DNA of 64,000 nt, taken from the NCBI GenBank assembly GCA_043228905.1, contig JBHGNT010000014.1, positions 9,176,001-9,240,000 of the forward strand, written 5' to 3'. The stretch's first letter is position 1, and each line of letters opens with the position of its first letter. Positions 33,539-44,593 of the stretch are shown here, in pieces. The translations under genes were made by a program, and so were the position numbers. The notes under the pieces are model-generated. The model did not search any database. It saw only the letters and a program-made list of their open reading frames with translations, and had not been told where the DNA came from. The stretch is from Azolla caroliniana (lineage: Eukaryota; Polypodiophyta).

Positions 33539-33752
33539 AAAACAAGGTGACAAAAATTCATAACAAAACATGATTGTGTTTTGAAGAATAAATTAATGGT
33601 TTACATATATTCTTTAAGTCCAATTTTACAAACATGTGGCAAGGTTAATTAAAACAAGGTGACAAAAATTCATAACAAAACATGATTGTGTTTTAAGAAT
33701 AAATTAATGGTTTAAATATATTCTTTAAGTCCAATTTTACAAACATGTGGCC
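33539..33752. repeat. Tandem duplication, 112-bp unit, two copies
   Basis: Starts at 33539 and 33651 with aaaacaaggtgacaaaaatt; only a few differences between copies. Absent from the paralogous block at 41200, so it arose after the segmental duplication. Confidence 0.85.
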
Positions 33753-33818
33753 AAGCAAGGTTACATAGGTAGGTATTATTGGACCATACAATATGAGAAT
33801 GTGTTTGGAACCATTATC

Positions 33819-35390
33819 TTATTTAGTGACATATAGTTTCGGGTGGGTGTCGAGATAAGTGCCTGCAAGTTTATCACACCATGTAAAGTAGAGAGCCCGA
33901 TTAAATCGTGGATCCACATGGTGGAGATAATGGTGTAAGGGTCCTTGTGATCCTGGTGTAAAGAGAACGCCCAAAGACGTTGGCCCATATATCCATATAG
34001 GTACAGTACATCCACAATGGCCCATCATGTGAACATTGTTGATAGCAAATAATACAAATCCAAGATACAATGGATTCCACTCACCATAGGTATTGAGCCA
34101 AAGGACTACCATTACATAGAATAGTGAGATACATAGGCCGACATCCAAAGCCTCACTATAAGCTGTGTTGAAAACGGTAATATCTCCACCACAATTATGA
34201 TGTATCTGATGTAGTTTCCGATATATAGGTTTGATGTAGTGCATAGCTGTATGCACAAGAAAGAAGTGAGCATCATGCAAGACCATAACACACCAAGTGA
34301 ATAGAAGGGCTTCTTTTATCTCCAATGCAAAACGACAGTTGTAAAAATAAGTTTGCCTGCAAAAAAGAAAGAAAGGTACCCTGGGTTTAGAATGCAGTCT
34401 CATAGTTACATGATCCATAAATTTCATTCATTCACACGGTTCATTTACTATCAAATGGTCCAGGAGCTTTATACTTTGTGCTTCATTTGCATTCTACAAA
34501 TGTTTCCCGTATATCTGGGAATATATGTTGATTTATGAGTGTCTTTACACGGGAGGCTACGTTTAGAAGAGTTAAATTTGGTTGGAGCTGCGGTGTACAG
34601 AACCATAAAAGTGGGATTATCTGTTTCCTGGAAAGTTTCAAATGCTACAAATAAGGTTTGTCATCCCCAACATGAAGTAATTGGTAGGAGTTGAAATCTT
34701 ATATATAGGCATTGATAGTTAAATGTGGCATACAGGTAACGTCTATCAGCCATGTGTTGGGCTTATATGCACTTCTATATCCACTTTGGGTATACATAAT
34801 CATGGACTAAATTTGGTACGGATTTGAAAACTGGCAGTAGTAGGTCAATGCAATGAAGCTAATTAGTGTTTATATACGTGTAAATGGGAATTGAATAAAA
34901 AGCGAGAGATTTGGTGTGTTTAAAGTTGGTGACCTTAATTAAATGCACCCTCAAAAATATATTGGTATGGGATGTTAAAGAAAAGGACTTTACCCCCCTG
35001 TCGGTACAGGAAAAGACGTAAATTTGAGGAAAAAGCATACTGATACATGATCATCATGCGAGTAAAATCACGACCCAACAAAGATGCCCCAAAACATCCT
35101 CCTCCGTGTCAAGAAAAAGAATCCACCGTGTTTGAATTGTTGGGACTCAAAAGAAAAATTATCATGAATTGCTATGATTACGGTAGAAAGAGGTAGATCA
35201 TGTGCAGAATAAGAAGAAAGATTAAACTAGTATTTACTACTTGCTTTATTTTAACCCATGAATCATCTGCCTAACAAATTGGTGCGAATCGAAGAGAGGT
35301 CAATGTGAGGAAAAACGTTCAGACATGAATCCATTAGCCAAATCTCAGCAAATTGATGAGATTCATATAATGAATGCTAAGTACCTCTTC

Positions 35391-35424
<34 letters not shown>

Positions 35425-35951
35425 AATGAAACCCCGCCGCGCACTCTTAACTAAGTGATGCACACATGAGTGATGTGATGAAATAAATGTGAGGGATTGA
35501 TGAATCCAACATGTAAATTGGGTGGGTCGGATCAATCATGAAGTCTAGTTTAGAACATGGACACAGGGATTTTACGAATTTAGAGAGAGAGAGAGAGAGA
35601 GACTTAAGTTCTAGAGACTAACAAGCATGGGCGTGATCATAGATAACTTGGAGTGAATGAATGAGAATTGAGAAGAGATGATGGGGGTAGGGTGGGTTTG
35701 GTTTTACCTGCAAGCGCACATGACGGCGGGGATGGGCATGAAGGCAAAGAAGGTGGTGAAGAAGTCGCGAGGGGCGGGGGAGAGGAGGAGGCCATTGGTG
35801 GTGGGGCCCAGGCGCTGGGAGTGACCATGCTTCTGCAACCACTCCAGCATGTGAAACCACGCCAGCTCCGTGCCCACGTGAAGCAGCGCAAACATGAACC
35901 CTCCCAGCACTCCCACGCCCCCGCACAGCATTATCTCTCGCAACATCTCAC

Positions 35952-35955
<4 letters not shown>
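33819..35955 (-). CDS. Fatty acid hydroxylase superfamily protein (sterol desaturase-like), two exons
   Basis: A membrane-bound di-iron oxygenase of the ERG3/SUR2-type superfamily, expected in the ER and acting on a lipid or sterol. The substrate cannot be read from sequence. Exon 1 is 35708-35955, exon 2 is 33819-34356, and the intron (34357-35707) has GT and AG ends (AG|gtaaaac, ttttttgcag|G). Spliced length is 786 bases, 261 residues. The histidine boxes are complete: H118xxxH122, H132xxH135H136, H192xxxH196 and H225xxH228H229. Hydrophobic stretches lie at about residues 10-30, 60-80, 98-118, 155-170 and 178-192. The ATG at 35953-35955 follows a (GA)n leader. No stop or frameshift is seen. 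Exon 1 could have further upstream partners, but the present start gives a plausible N-terminus. A broken paralogue lies at 40850-41900. Confidence 0.8.

Positions 35956-36001
<46 letters not shown>
35956..36001. repeat. (TC)n microsatellite directly upstream of the hydroxylase ATG
   Basis: About 45 bases of pure TC on the plus strand, read as (GA)n in the hydroxylase 5' leader. GA tracts of this sort are known binding sites for plant BPC-type GAGA factors, so a regulatory role is possible. Confidence 0.75.
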
Positions 36002-36004
<3 letters not shown>

Positions 36005-36642
36005 TTCCCTCCTCTACTGTCTGTCTCTATGTCTGTCTGTATCTCTGTCTGTCTCTCTGTCTGTCTCTCTGTGTGGCTGCCTATGGCTCCTCCTCCTCCT
36101 CCTCCACTTCCTTCCTCCCTCTGCTCTGATCTGCTACCTGTTCTCTCCCTTGTATGTTTGTATGTATGTATATATTACAGGGGCATTAAATTAAATGGTT
36201 CTCCTTTTTGTCATTCCACCCATTGCCATTACGTTTTTCCTCCAACCCCTCTCTCTCTCTCTCTCTTCTCTCTTTTGCTTTAATGGACATGGAAGACGAG
36301 CACAATGCATCGATCGGACCATCCATCCATCCCCAAATGCTCGTCGCATGGGGGGGGGTACAATACAAAGGAGGTAGGTCCTTTGTTGGTTATGGCGCTT
36401 CCGTCAATTAAATGAGCAACTATCTGTCCCCAAATGATTGGAATTCATACACACGTTATTAAATGTATTCGTAGCCGGAGGATGCCATCTCCTTATAATT
36501 ACTTTTGCTGGTCATTTGCCTTTTCTGGGCAACTTTTTGCCAACTTTTGGTTTCCGCCTCTCATTTGCGACCAACCCAGCAGCAGCATAGCATTTCCTGT
36601 GGTTCATCCACCCATCCCATTTACTCTGCACCACAATCCTAC

Positions 36643-36690
<48 letters not shown>

Positions 36691-37419
36691 AGCATTCAAT
36701 GCGCTCTCTTCAATATTCCTAGCAGCCCAACCGTTCTTCCTTTTATTGACCTTTTCCGTAAATATAAATGTATGTTTGCTATTATTAAAACCAAACATTA
36801 TATACTCAACCCTTGCTAATTATATCTGCACCACTACTTCGTCATTAGTACAGATATGGCTAAAGGTAAACCCTCTCTAAATGTTCTAATACTAGAGTCT
36901 AGATGACATAAATCTACCTCGTCTTGGGTCATCGTCCCCCATACAACATAGTTGGGAAAATAGCCAAACTGACCATCCTTTCTCTTGGTTCATTCAATAT
37001 TGGACATCAAAGAAGAAGCCCAATTACATTTTTCGTTTATTCATTCTACAACTCCATCAATCCCAACATGTGAAGTGGGATCTCGATCAAATTTTAGCAA
37101 AGGGGTTAAAATAAATATAGCAATTTCTAAATTTAATATAGTAGATAGGCCTCAACCTCTTGGACCCACGATCTCACCATCCTTGTCATTGGCAGATAAA
37201 GGTCATTACATCCCACCACGCATATACGTCCATCACTTTGAATATTTCACCATTTGGATATACTTCACTTTGTTAAAGTTCTTTGAGAGACAAAAAATTC
37301 AACCCATGTAACTTGAGAGTCTTACATGTATCAATAAGAATATTATGTGATCGCCTTTTATTTTATTTACTTTTTTACTTTGTCACAATTATTTTGGTTT
37401 GTTCTCAAAGAGGAAGCAA
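36002..37419. other. Presumed upstream region of the hydroxylase gene; no gene seen
   Basis: TGTC/TCTG-rich stretch at 36020-36070, (TCC)n at 36088-36110, short (TC)n at 36250-36266 and a longer (TC)n at 36646-36687. Open frames here encode only Ser/Leu low-complexity peptides. The rest is AT-rich with no recognisable domain. Confidence 0.5.
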
Positions 37420-37500
37420 CATTTGAAGTTGTAACCTTGGGTCGGTCTTATAGGCTAGTTTGGCCTCTTTCATAGAACAACATTAATATTTCTTTCTTTC
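37420..37500 (+). mobile_element. LINE 3' end fragment with TTTC tail
   Basis: gttgtaacc...gtcttataggctagtttggcct (hairpin 37452-37466) then acattaatatttctttctttc parallels the LINE end at 32420-32480. The preceding 100 bases (ttttattttatttac) also resemble the LINE 3' UTR. A 5'-truncated copy. Confidence 0.5.
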
Positions 37501-40174
37501 TGATTATTCACTCACTTCCACTTCATTACATATTATTCTCTTTACGCTCCAATGATTAACATTTGTCTAATATGTGACTTTCAACCCCATTTGAACACGT
37601 CTTTAATTCATACATACATATAGTTGGCCGAGGTTTGCAAGTCTCAATCTCTATGGTTGAAAGGAGATTGGTCATGATGAAAGCTAGATCAATTAAGCAA
37701 GTTTATCCCTATCATGATCAATTAGGCCACGTTCAAAACTAACTTTCTCAGGGAGGAGAGTGGAGTTCTCCTTGTCAATGATTTTATTTGTGTACGAAGA
37801 TAAGGAAAACTCCACATGAAAGAGTATTTTTTTCATTTCTAGAAACTCAAGCTATCTCCATGACTACTTTTGGGTACTAGAGAGACTCTCATCCTAGTGT
37901 CTCATCATTGAATCCGTTGTGTAGTGAGGTCTTTCCACATTGCAGTTTGAATATTTCATTAGGCATTATGGATCCATAAACTTTTGGTGACAATTGTCGA
38001 GGGACTACCGTACAATAATCTCCCTAGTCAGAATTTAAGTATCACAAGTTTACAATAGAAATTATATATGTAGTTTAGCATATACTTGTGCACCAATGAG
38101 TGGATTTTCCCTCAATGAGAAATTGGGTATGATGGATGATACACCGTTATATTAGAGGAAAGATGTCATGTTTGTGTGTCACTAGTGTCTTATGGGGAGG
38201 TGTTGTTTGGCATAAAGCTATGATGTCGTAGCTTTAATATCCTAATACATGATGTTGTATGAGGCAAATGATGTTCATGAGGCAATGACAATACATACTA
38301 GAAGATTGATATTAGTTAGTCCCTTCCAGCAACCTTGAAAGCCAGTGCAATTTGTCCAGATTTGGAAAATAGTGACCACAATAACATTATGGGCATTATG
38401 GAAATATCGATGTAATTGACTTTATGATGCGGTAGACATTCATCTCTCAGATGTGCTGGTTGAGATATGGGAGAACTTGTTGGCAGCAATCCATGGCTAG
38501 TATGACAATATGTAGGGTTCTCCAGATCCTATGGACAAAGAAAAGGACAAAGCTTCTTCACTTATGGAAAAAGTTGCCCCTGTTTACAATGTCAACGCAA
38601 GGGCCTCAATGGCAATATCGACTTCCATGGACTCTTTCTTGAATGTCAGCAAATGTAAACATCTTCTAGCAAGTTCGATACTTGGTCCTAGGATTATTTT
38701 ACATCAGTGTATAGTAAAAGTTGTAACCTCCTTGTCAAATAGGTTCAAGTTGTAGCCTTCGGGTGCTTTTTCTTAATACTATTGAAGAAAATCCTTTAAA
38801 TAAAAAAAATAAAAAAAAATCATAATATATTATGTAAGCCATATATTTCTTTTTCATGTATTTGTAAACATTGGGGGTTGGTCACCGTAGTCATATGATA
38901 TATCCATTTTCTTTTGGTATTGATAAAAGTGAAATGATTATGCAATAATTGTTTGTTTCCTTTCTCTATGTTGCCAGACACAATCCTTAGGTGGCAAAAT
39001 ATAGGCACATATCAATTTATAATGATTGAAGTATGCATTTCAATGTAAATCATTTAATGTCGTTCTCATATTAGGTTACCGGTTCCATTACATTAGAATA
39101 ATTCTCGCACTATTTATCTTAAATGAATTTATGGCTATGCTATTTGGTATTATTGGCAAAATAGAAAAAAGTATGGTATCTTTTGGGCTATCATTGGCAT
39201 CTAGTTCAATGCAATTCAATCTTCACCTAAGGTTGGCACACTTCATTTGTAAGAAGATGTGAAAAATAAAAGTGAAACATGCCTTGTAGTTGTGACATTA
39301 ACGTATGTCTATCAAAAACATTTGTTACCCTTCAATAACATGCCAAAGTTGTATTGGAGGAAACGAGGACCCCACTAAAGAAGGTTGGCTACCTATACAA
39401 GTAGGCCAAAGGCATCATGTCCATAATTAAAACTGTGTGAATAATGATACCCATACATTCATCCTTCAAACCCTGTACTTTAATGTAATGCTTGACCCCT
39501 TCTACCATATACGTATTTTTATCCTCTTCTACACCCCTGTGACGTCTTGAATTTGTTTTTTCAAACTATCTAGAATTATTATTTTTCAGCAACAGAAAAC
39601 AAAAAAGTATGGAAAGCCAAATGATGTGTGTGTTAATGTGTCAATTAGGTATAGGTGTCAATTAGGTATACCGTCACTAAAAGTTGGAGTAGAAATTGAG
39701 TAATTAGACATGGAATATATGAAGTCGAAAATCATTATACATGGACATGACAAGATAGATTACTTACACAATAGCCTTGGCGTGCGGGCTAGTCCTATGG
39801 GACATTACATTTTTATTGACTAAAGGCATGAAGAAACACTAGAATTTCACCATTAAACACACAAAGTGGTAGATGGTATATAATAATAATAATAATAATA
39901 ATAATATAACGACCACATACATACATACATGGGTGGATGAAGGCCATGCATTAAAAATATGCATCTATCCATTTATCTATCTATCTATCTATCTACCTTA
40001 CCTATCTAACACTCTAGAAAGTTTGGAGGTTTACCCTTTCCATTTATTTATTTGTCTGTGTACCCACCCTTATGATGCTTCCTCTTTCTCTTTCTGTAGC
40101 CTTCGATATTAGAAGAGAAAGAAAGAAAGAAAGAGAGAAGGAAAAATAAAACGACACCTAGATGGAGAGAGACA
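37501..40174. other. Gene-poor AT-rich spacer
   Basis: Nothing recognisable. A weak open stretch at 38531-38755 (Ser/Ala/Met-rich) has no known domain or start context. (TAA)n is at 39880-39906 and (CTAT)n at 39965-39995. Confidence 0.5.
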
Positions 40175-40201
40175 TTAGGGTTGCGTGAGAGGCAACCCTA
40201 A
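40175..40201. repeat. 10-bp perfect inverted repeat
   Basis: TTAGGGTTGC and GCAACCCTAA separated by 7 bases. It lies in a purine-rich then pyrimidine-rich stretch (gaaagaaag... / ctcccc...). A hairpin or recombination scar; no gene link is seen. Confidence 0.6.
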
Positions 40202-40849
40202 TCTCCCCGTCTCTTCCTTTGCTTCTGCCTCTCCGTCTGTGTCTGTGTCTCTCTCTATCAGTATCAGTAAGTGAACTTTGAAGTAATCCATGCGAACCTT
40301 CTATAATATTTTTCATCTTCTATATCTATTCATGCTCGTTATAGCGTTATGTTGCCTGTGTAGCACTAGTAGATGTGCACAATGGTTTGCCCTGGGATGA
40401 CGATGCATCACAGTCATTGGACATTTACCTCAACCTTAACTGTCTCAACGACAAGGGTGTGTATCTAGGAAGATCACCTGGGTCGAGCTTATCATTGCAG
40501 GCTCCACGCATGTGTTAGGATCCTCGACAGATGGTTTAGGTCATGGATTAAGTAATTAATCCTATCGTGCATGCGTGTGTTTTGTGTGTATGTGAGGGCA
40601 TGCTTGATTTGAAGAGTACTAATCATAATCATCATAACACCAGAAGAATCAGCAGCTAATTAATTGAATACAAACAGCTTGAATTATACTCAAATCTAAC
40701 TAACAGCTGGAGGAAAATACATATCCACAAGAGAAGGAGGCGAAGCTCACAGAAACTCAACATGGACGAGACTACACCGAAGGCAGCATTTGCATCCTTC
40801 AGCAAGCATGATCTGAACCATACCTCATTGCAACATATATGCACTTAAG
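40202..40849. other. Spacer without recognisable gene
   Basis: Mixed composition; short open frames only, no domain recognised. Confidence 0.4.
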
Positions 40850-41900
40850 GTGTTCTAATTTTCCCTTTATTGTTATGTACGAAAAAATCTCAACCCCTTA
40901 TTCCTCCCAGCATGCTACTTTTAAGTCAACTATCAACATAGAAAAACGTTGTAGAATGATAATATATCATAAATATTATAAACTGGAAACTTGTACAAGA
41001 AGAATACAGATAGTTTGTCATTTGCATGAACAATGAGTTTTGGGATACACCATCTCATAGACATATTATCCCACAGATTGCACGTTTCTCATGTGGGGAT
41101 GATCAATCCTACTCTACTCCATAATCTTCAGAGAAAACATGAAAAATTTTGTTGCATAAAAATAAAAACTTGAAACATGAAATTATTTTCTACTATATGA
41201 CAAATTGATGCAATAAATTTGAGGGGGTGTTATTGGATCATACAGTATGAAATGTGTTTGGAACTACTCTCCTGTGTAGTAACATATAGTTTCGACATGT
41301 AAAGTAAAGAGCTCAATTAATCGTGGGGCACAGGGTGGAGATAATGATGTAAAGGTCCCTATGATTCTGGTGTTCAGAGAACGCCTAAAAACATCCACAG
41401 ATAGAGGTCATCCACCATGGTCCATCATTTGTACATTGTTGACCGGAAACATTAAAAATCTAACATACAATGAATTCCATTCACCATAGGTTTTGAGCCA
41501 AAACATTAAACTAACATCCACAACTCTACATCCAAAGTCTGAGAATGGGCTCTGTTGAAAACGGTGATATCTGTGCCACAATTATGATGCATTTGATGTA
41601 GTTTATGATATAACCAATCTCTAGGCTCCTCGGTCCACAAGACGAATATACAATACAGTTCAGTCCACATTGTAATGATCATGTCCATTCAATCCACACA
41701 TTAAGGTAAAAGGTTACTACAGAATGGATAGAGAGCTTGAGATGATGACCAAGATGATGATATTTTAGCATCCTCACGAGGTCAAAAAACATGACATGAA
41801 ATACAAGACCTATGGTGCAACGAGTCTAGGAAAAAACAAGGAGGTGGGTACTTTACGGAACCATCAATTTAGAATGCAGATGAATAATCATATATCTATA
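40850..41900 (-). pseudogene. Partial duplicate of the fatty acid hydroxylase exon 2 and 3' flank
   Basis: On the minus strand, 41226-41690 aligns with exon 2 of the gene at 33819-35955. The best piece (41506-41688) reads KLHQMHHNCGTDITVFN where the intact gene reads KLHQIHHNCGGDITVFN, so the second histidine box is kept. The first box is replaced by unrelated sequence, and the last box region (41330-41370) is frameshifted (ggagataatgatgtaaagg). 40850-41225 matches the 3' flank of the intact gene. No exon 1 copy was found. So this is a tandem segmental duplication that decayed, with the 112-bp repeat of the other copy missing. Confidence 0.75.
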
Positions 41901-42197
41901 TGAAAGGTAACATTTAAACAACGCTACAAATTCTCTCTATGTGGCATCTATCCGCATAACTGCGTAGAGGATACGATGTCCTTGGAGACTTCTAGACGTG
42001 ATGATGAAACATTAAAATCCATGCAACAAACAATCCATAAAAATCAACGAAGGCCTATTGCATTGCCTAGTTTTGTTGTGCCTCTACAGGGGGAATTGTT
42101 ATGTCCTTAGCCTCTATGGATTTCATCACATGTCCATCAGGCATGCCTTTAAGTCTGTTGGGAAGAAGATTGCACATTTCATGGGCACAACCATACA
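41901..42197. other. Spacer between hydroxylase pseudogene and unassigned ORF
   Basis: No recognised domain. A stretch after cctctacag (near 42087) stays open toward the ORF at 42198 and could be an exon edge, but no supporting homologue is known to me. Confidence 0.3.
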
Positions 42198-42497
42198 TTG
42201 ACTGCCACGTCACTAGTCTCATCCCACTCTAGGCATTATAAGACCTTAAGGGTTCAAATGCAAGAGGTGATCGAAATCAATCCCAAGGTTGAGTGGATTG
42301 GGTATGTGAAAGCTCCCAAAGAGCATGACATTGACCCATCAAAGCCCTTGACTTGGTCGTTGCACTCATCTACATCCAGGAATCCAAGGGTTTCTCATGT
42401 ATTGAACAAGATTAGTGTAGATCTTATGCTAGTGTTTACCACGGTTGACAAGGTGACATGTTGGATATGCCATGGCCATACTACAACTTGGGTTTAG
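42198..42497 (+). pseudogene. Unrecognised open frame, 99 codons, no ATG at its start
   Basis: The frame opens with TTG and has no ATG in its first third. The translation (for example NPKVEWIGYVKAPKEHD and a Cys-His pair near the end) has ordinary composition, not low complexity, so it may be an exon fragment of a decayed gene. It stops just before the LTR at 42505. I recognise no family. Confidence 0.25.
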
Positions 42498-42504
42498 CAT
42501 TAGG

Positions 42505-43047
42505 TGTTATGATTTCGACTCAGATGGAAGTTACAAAAACTTAGACACAAACAAGAAATAAAAGAAGTAGCACATGATTTACATGGAAAACCCTAATTTC
42601 CGGGAAAAACCACGGGAACAAAAATTTCCACTATGAGATAAGACGAAATATAATCACAGAATGATAGAACCTGATTCGGTATGGTTGTACTCTGAAACCA
42701 CAATTTTAGCCGAGTGCACCAAACCCTAACATGTAGGTATCTATCTCTTTTGAAGCCTACACGACTTCTTGGTTTGTCTTTTCTTTTCTTTTTGTTACAC
42801 TCTTCTTCCTTGTTTCCTCTCACGCTGAGCTTTTGAGCTATGGCACTCGCACAACCACTACTGTGTTAGCTCTCTATCGTTTCCTGTGTCGCTCTACTCT
42901 TGCAACACGTTCTCTTACGCGTTCACACACACACTTACTCACTTGTTCACTTCTATTTACCTTCGCGCTGCTCTCACTGTTTTACTCTTAGTGAGTTATC
43001 CCACATACATACGCAGTTAATTCGACTCACTATATATACTAACTCAT

Positions 43048-43104
<57 letters not shown>

Positions 43105-43252
43105 GTTCGTTCGAAGTTCTATTTGGTTGACTTCCATTCGATCGAATCTCATTTCTGCTTTTCGGCCAATTTCGGTCAACCGACTCATTTCGGCTTGTGA
43201 ACCGATTTCAGCCAGCCGACACCCCCAAAAGGAGGGACAATCTTATATAACA
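42505..43252 (-). repeat. 3' LTR of copia element F
   Basis: 748 bp; on the minus strand it starts TGTTATATAAG at 43252, right after the polypurine tract gaagggggagtt, and ends near 42505 with ATAACA. It holds a (CA)n(TA)n tract at 43052-43104. The 5' LTR of F is missing because the element is cut near 57900. Confidence 0.75.
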
Positions 43253-44057
43253 AACTCCCCCTTCACTTCTGTAGGGGAGAGTCAACGAAACCAATCTTTT
43301 GCCGGCACGCAACAAGTTTTTCCATAGACAAGACTTTAGTAAGCATGTCTCATCCATTTTTGTTAGTATGGATCTTTGTTAAGACAAACTCATTTTCTTC
43401 CACTCTCTCTCGCAACCAATGATACCTTCTTTGAATGTGCTTTGTACAAGAGTGATATGTAGCATTCTTAGCGAGATGAATAACACTCTGATTATCACAA
43501 TGAAGTAGGAATGTTTCGTGTTTCATTCCTAGTTCACTTAGGAAATCTGTCATCCAAATCAATTCTTTTCCGGCTTCCACTACAGCCATATACTCAACTT
43601 CCGTGGTTGATAAGGACACAACCTTTTGCAATCTTGATTGCCAAGATACAACTCCCCCTAAATAAGTCATCACATACCCTGATGTGGATTGGCTGGAATC
43701 TACATCACCCGAAATATCAAAATTTGTGAAACCTTTGAGCATAGGTTTCCCGGAGCCATATCCAATGCATACACTTGAAGTACCTTTGAGGTATCTAAGT
43801 ATCCATTTTACGGCTGCCCAATGTTCCTTTCTAGGATTACTCATGTAGCGACGAACGGTCCCAACAACAAATGTAATGTCAGGCCTCGTGCAGACCATAA
43901 CATACATTAGGCTCCCAACAACAGAGGCATATGGCACCCTCCTCATCTATGCCTTCTCTTTCTTAGTTTTCGGACATTGTCCTGAATTTAACTTACAATT
44001 CACCGGCAATGGAGATCTAATAGATTTTGCATTGTGCATGTTAAACCTTTGCAAAAC
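43253..44057 (-). pseudogene. Copia element F: RT end and RNase H
   Basis: Minus-strand C-terminal part of the F polyprotein. It reads RFNMHN near 44040, PYASVVGSLMYVMVCTRPDI near 43900, LSTTEVEYMAVVEAGKELIW (RNase H) and HIQRRYHWLRERV near 43420. A stop precedes the second block. It is about as close to element C in wording as one Tork-like copia to another. Interrupted at 44057 by insertion of element A. Confidence 0.85.
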
Positions 44058-44062
44058 TTTCA

Positions 44063-44498
44063 TGTTGAGATACAAGCTCAACATTGGCTGGATCAGTTGT
44101 GCAAGCCGAGAACCGGATCGGTTGGGACCGATCGGTTAGGCCGGACCGATGCGTAAACCGGGTGCGCAAACCGGTGCGCAACAAGAAGCCGTAGCGGTGC
44201 GTAAATCGCAAGGCCGTTGGAAAGATATTCTGTGTAAGAATATATTTTAGGAGTTAGTGTAGAGCTCAGTTATGAGCATTGAAGTACGTGTTAGTACTTT
44301 TGTCAGTCCGTATGGACTTGTATAAAAGTGCTCACTGAGCACATTCTATGTACAGACTGAGTATTATTTTTTGAATAGAGTTGTGTATTCTCTCTCTCTC
44401 TCTCTTTGTCTCTCCCGCGTACTGTGTGTGTGTCCAAGCTCTCCATTAAACCTATGTTTTCCTATGTTCTGCTTTTTGTTGCTTCTACACGTTGTTCT
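44063..44498 (+). repeat. Element A 5' LTR
   Basis: 436 bp, TATA box tataaaag at 44321-44328, (TC)n at about 44390-44406. Pairs with 49303-49718. Confidence 0.85.
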
Positions 44499-44505
44499 TT
44501 ACCCA

Positions 44506-44520
44506 TGGTATCAAAGCGCG
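44506..44520 (+). other. Primer-binding site of element A (initiator tRNA-Met type)
   Basis: TGGTATCAAAGCGCG follows the 5' LTR after 7 bases and resembles the common TGGTATCAGAGC site. Confidence 0.75.
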
Positions 44521-44593
44521 AGGGTTGAGAACCTCTGCATCGGACTTTAGCTCGAGAAGAAAACCTAACCTTCGTAAAGAACAGGAAAACAAA

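Noticed and set aside
38451-38755. Possible small gene in the spacer
   Set aside because: Short overlapping frames without a domain, splice support or conserved partner.
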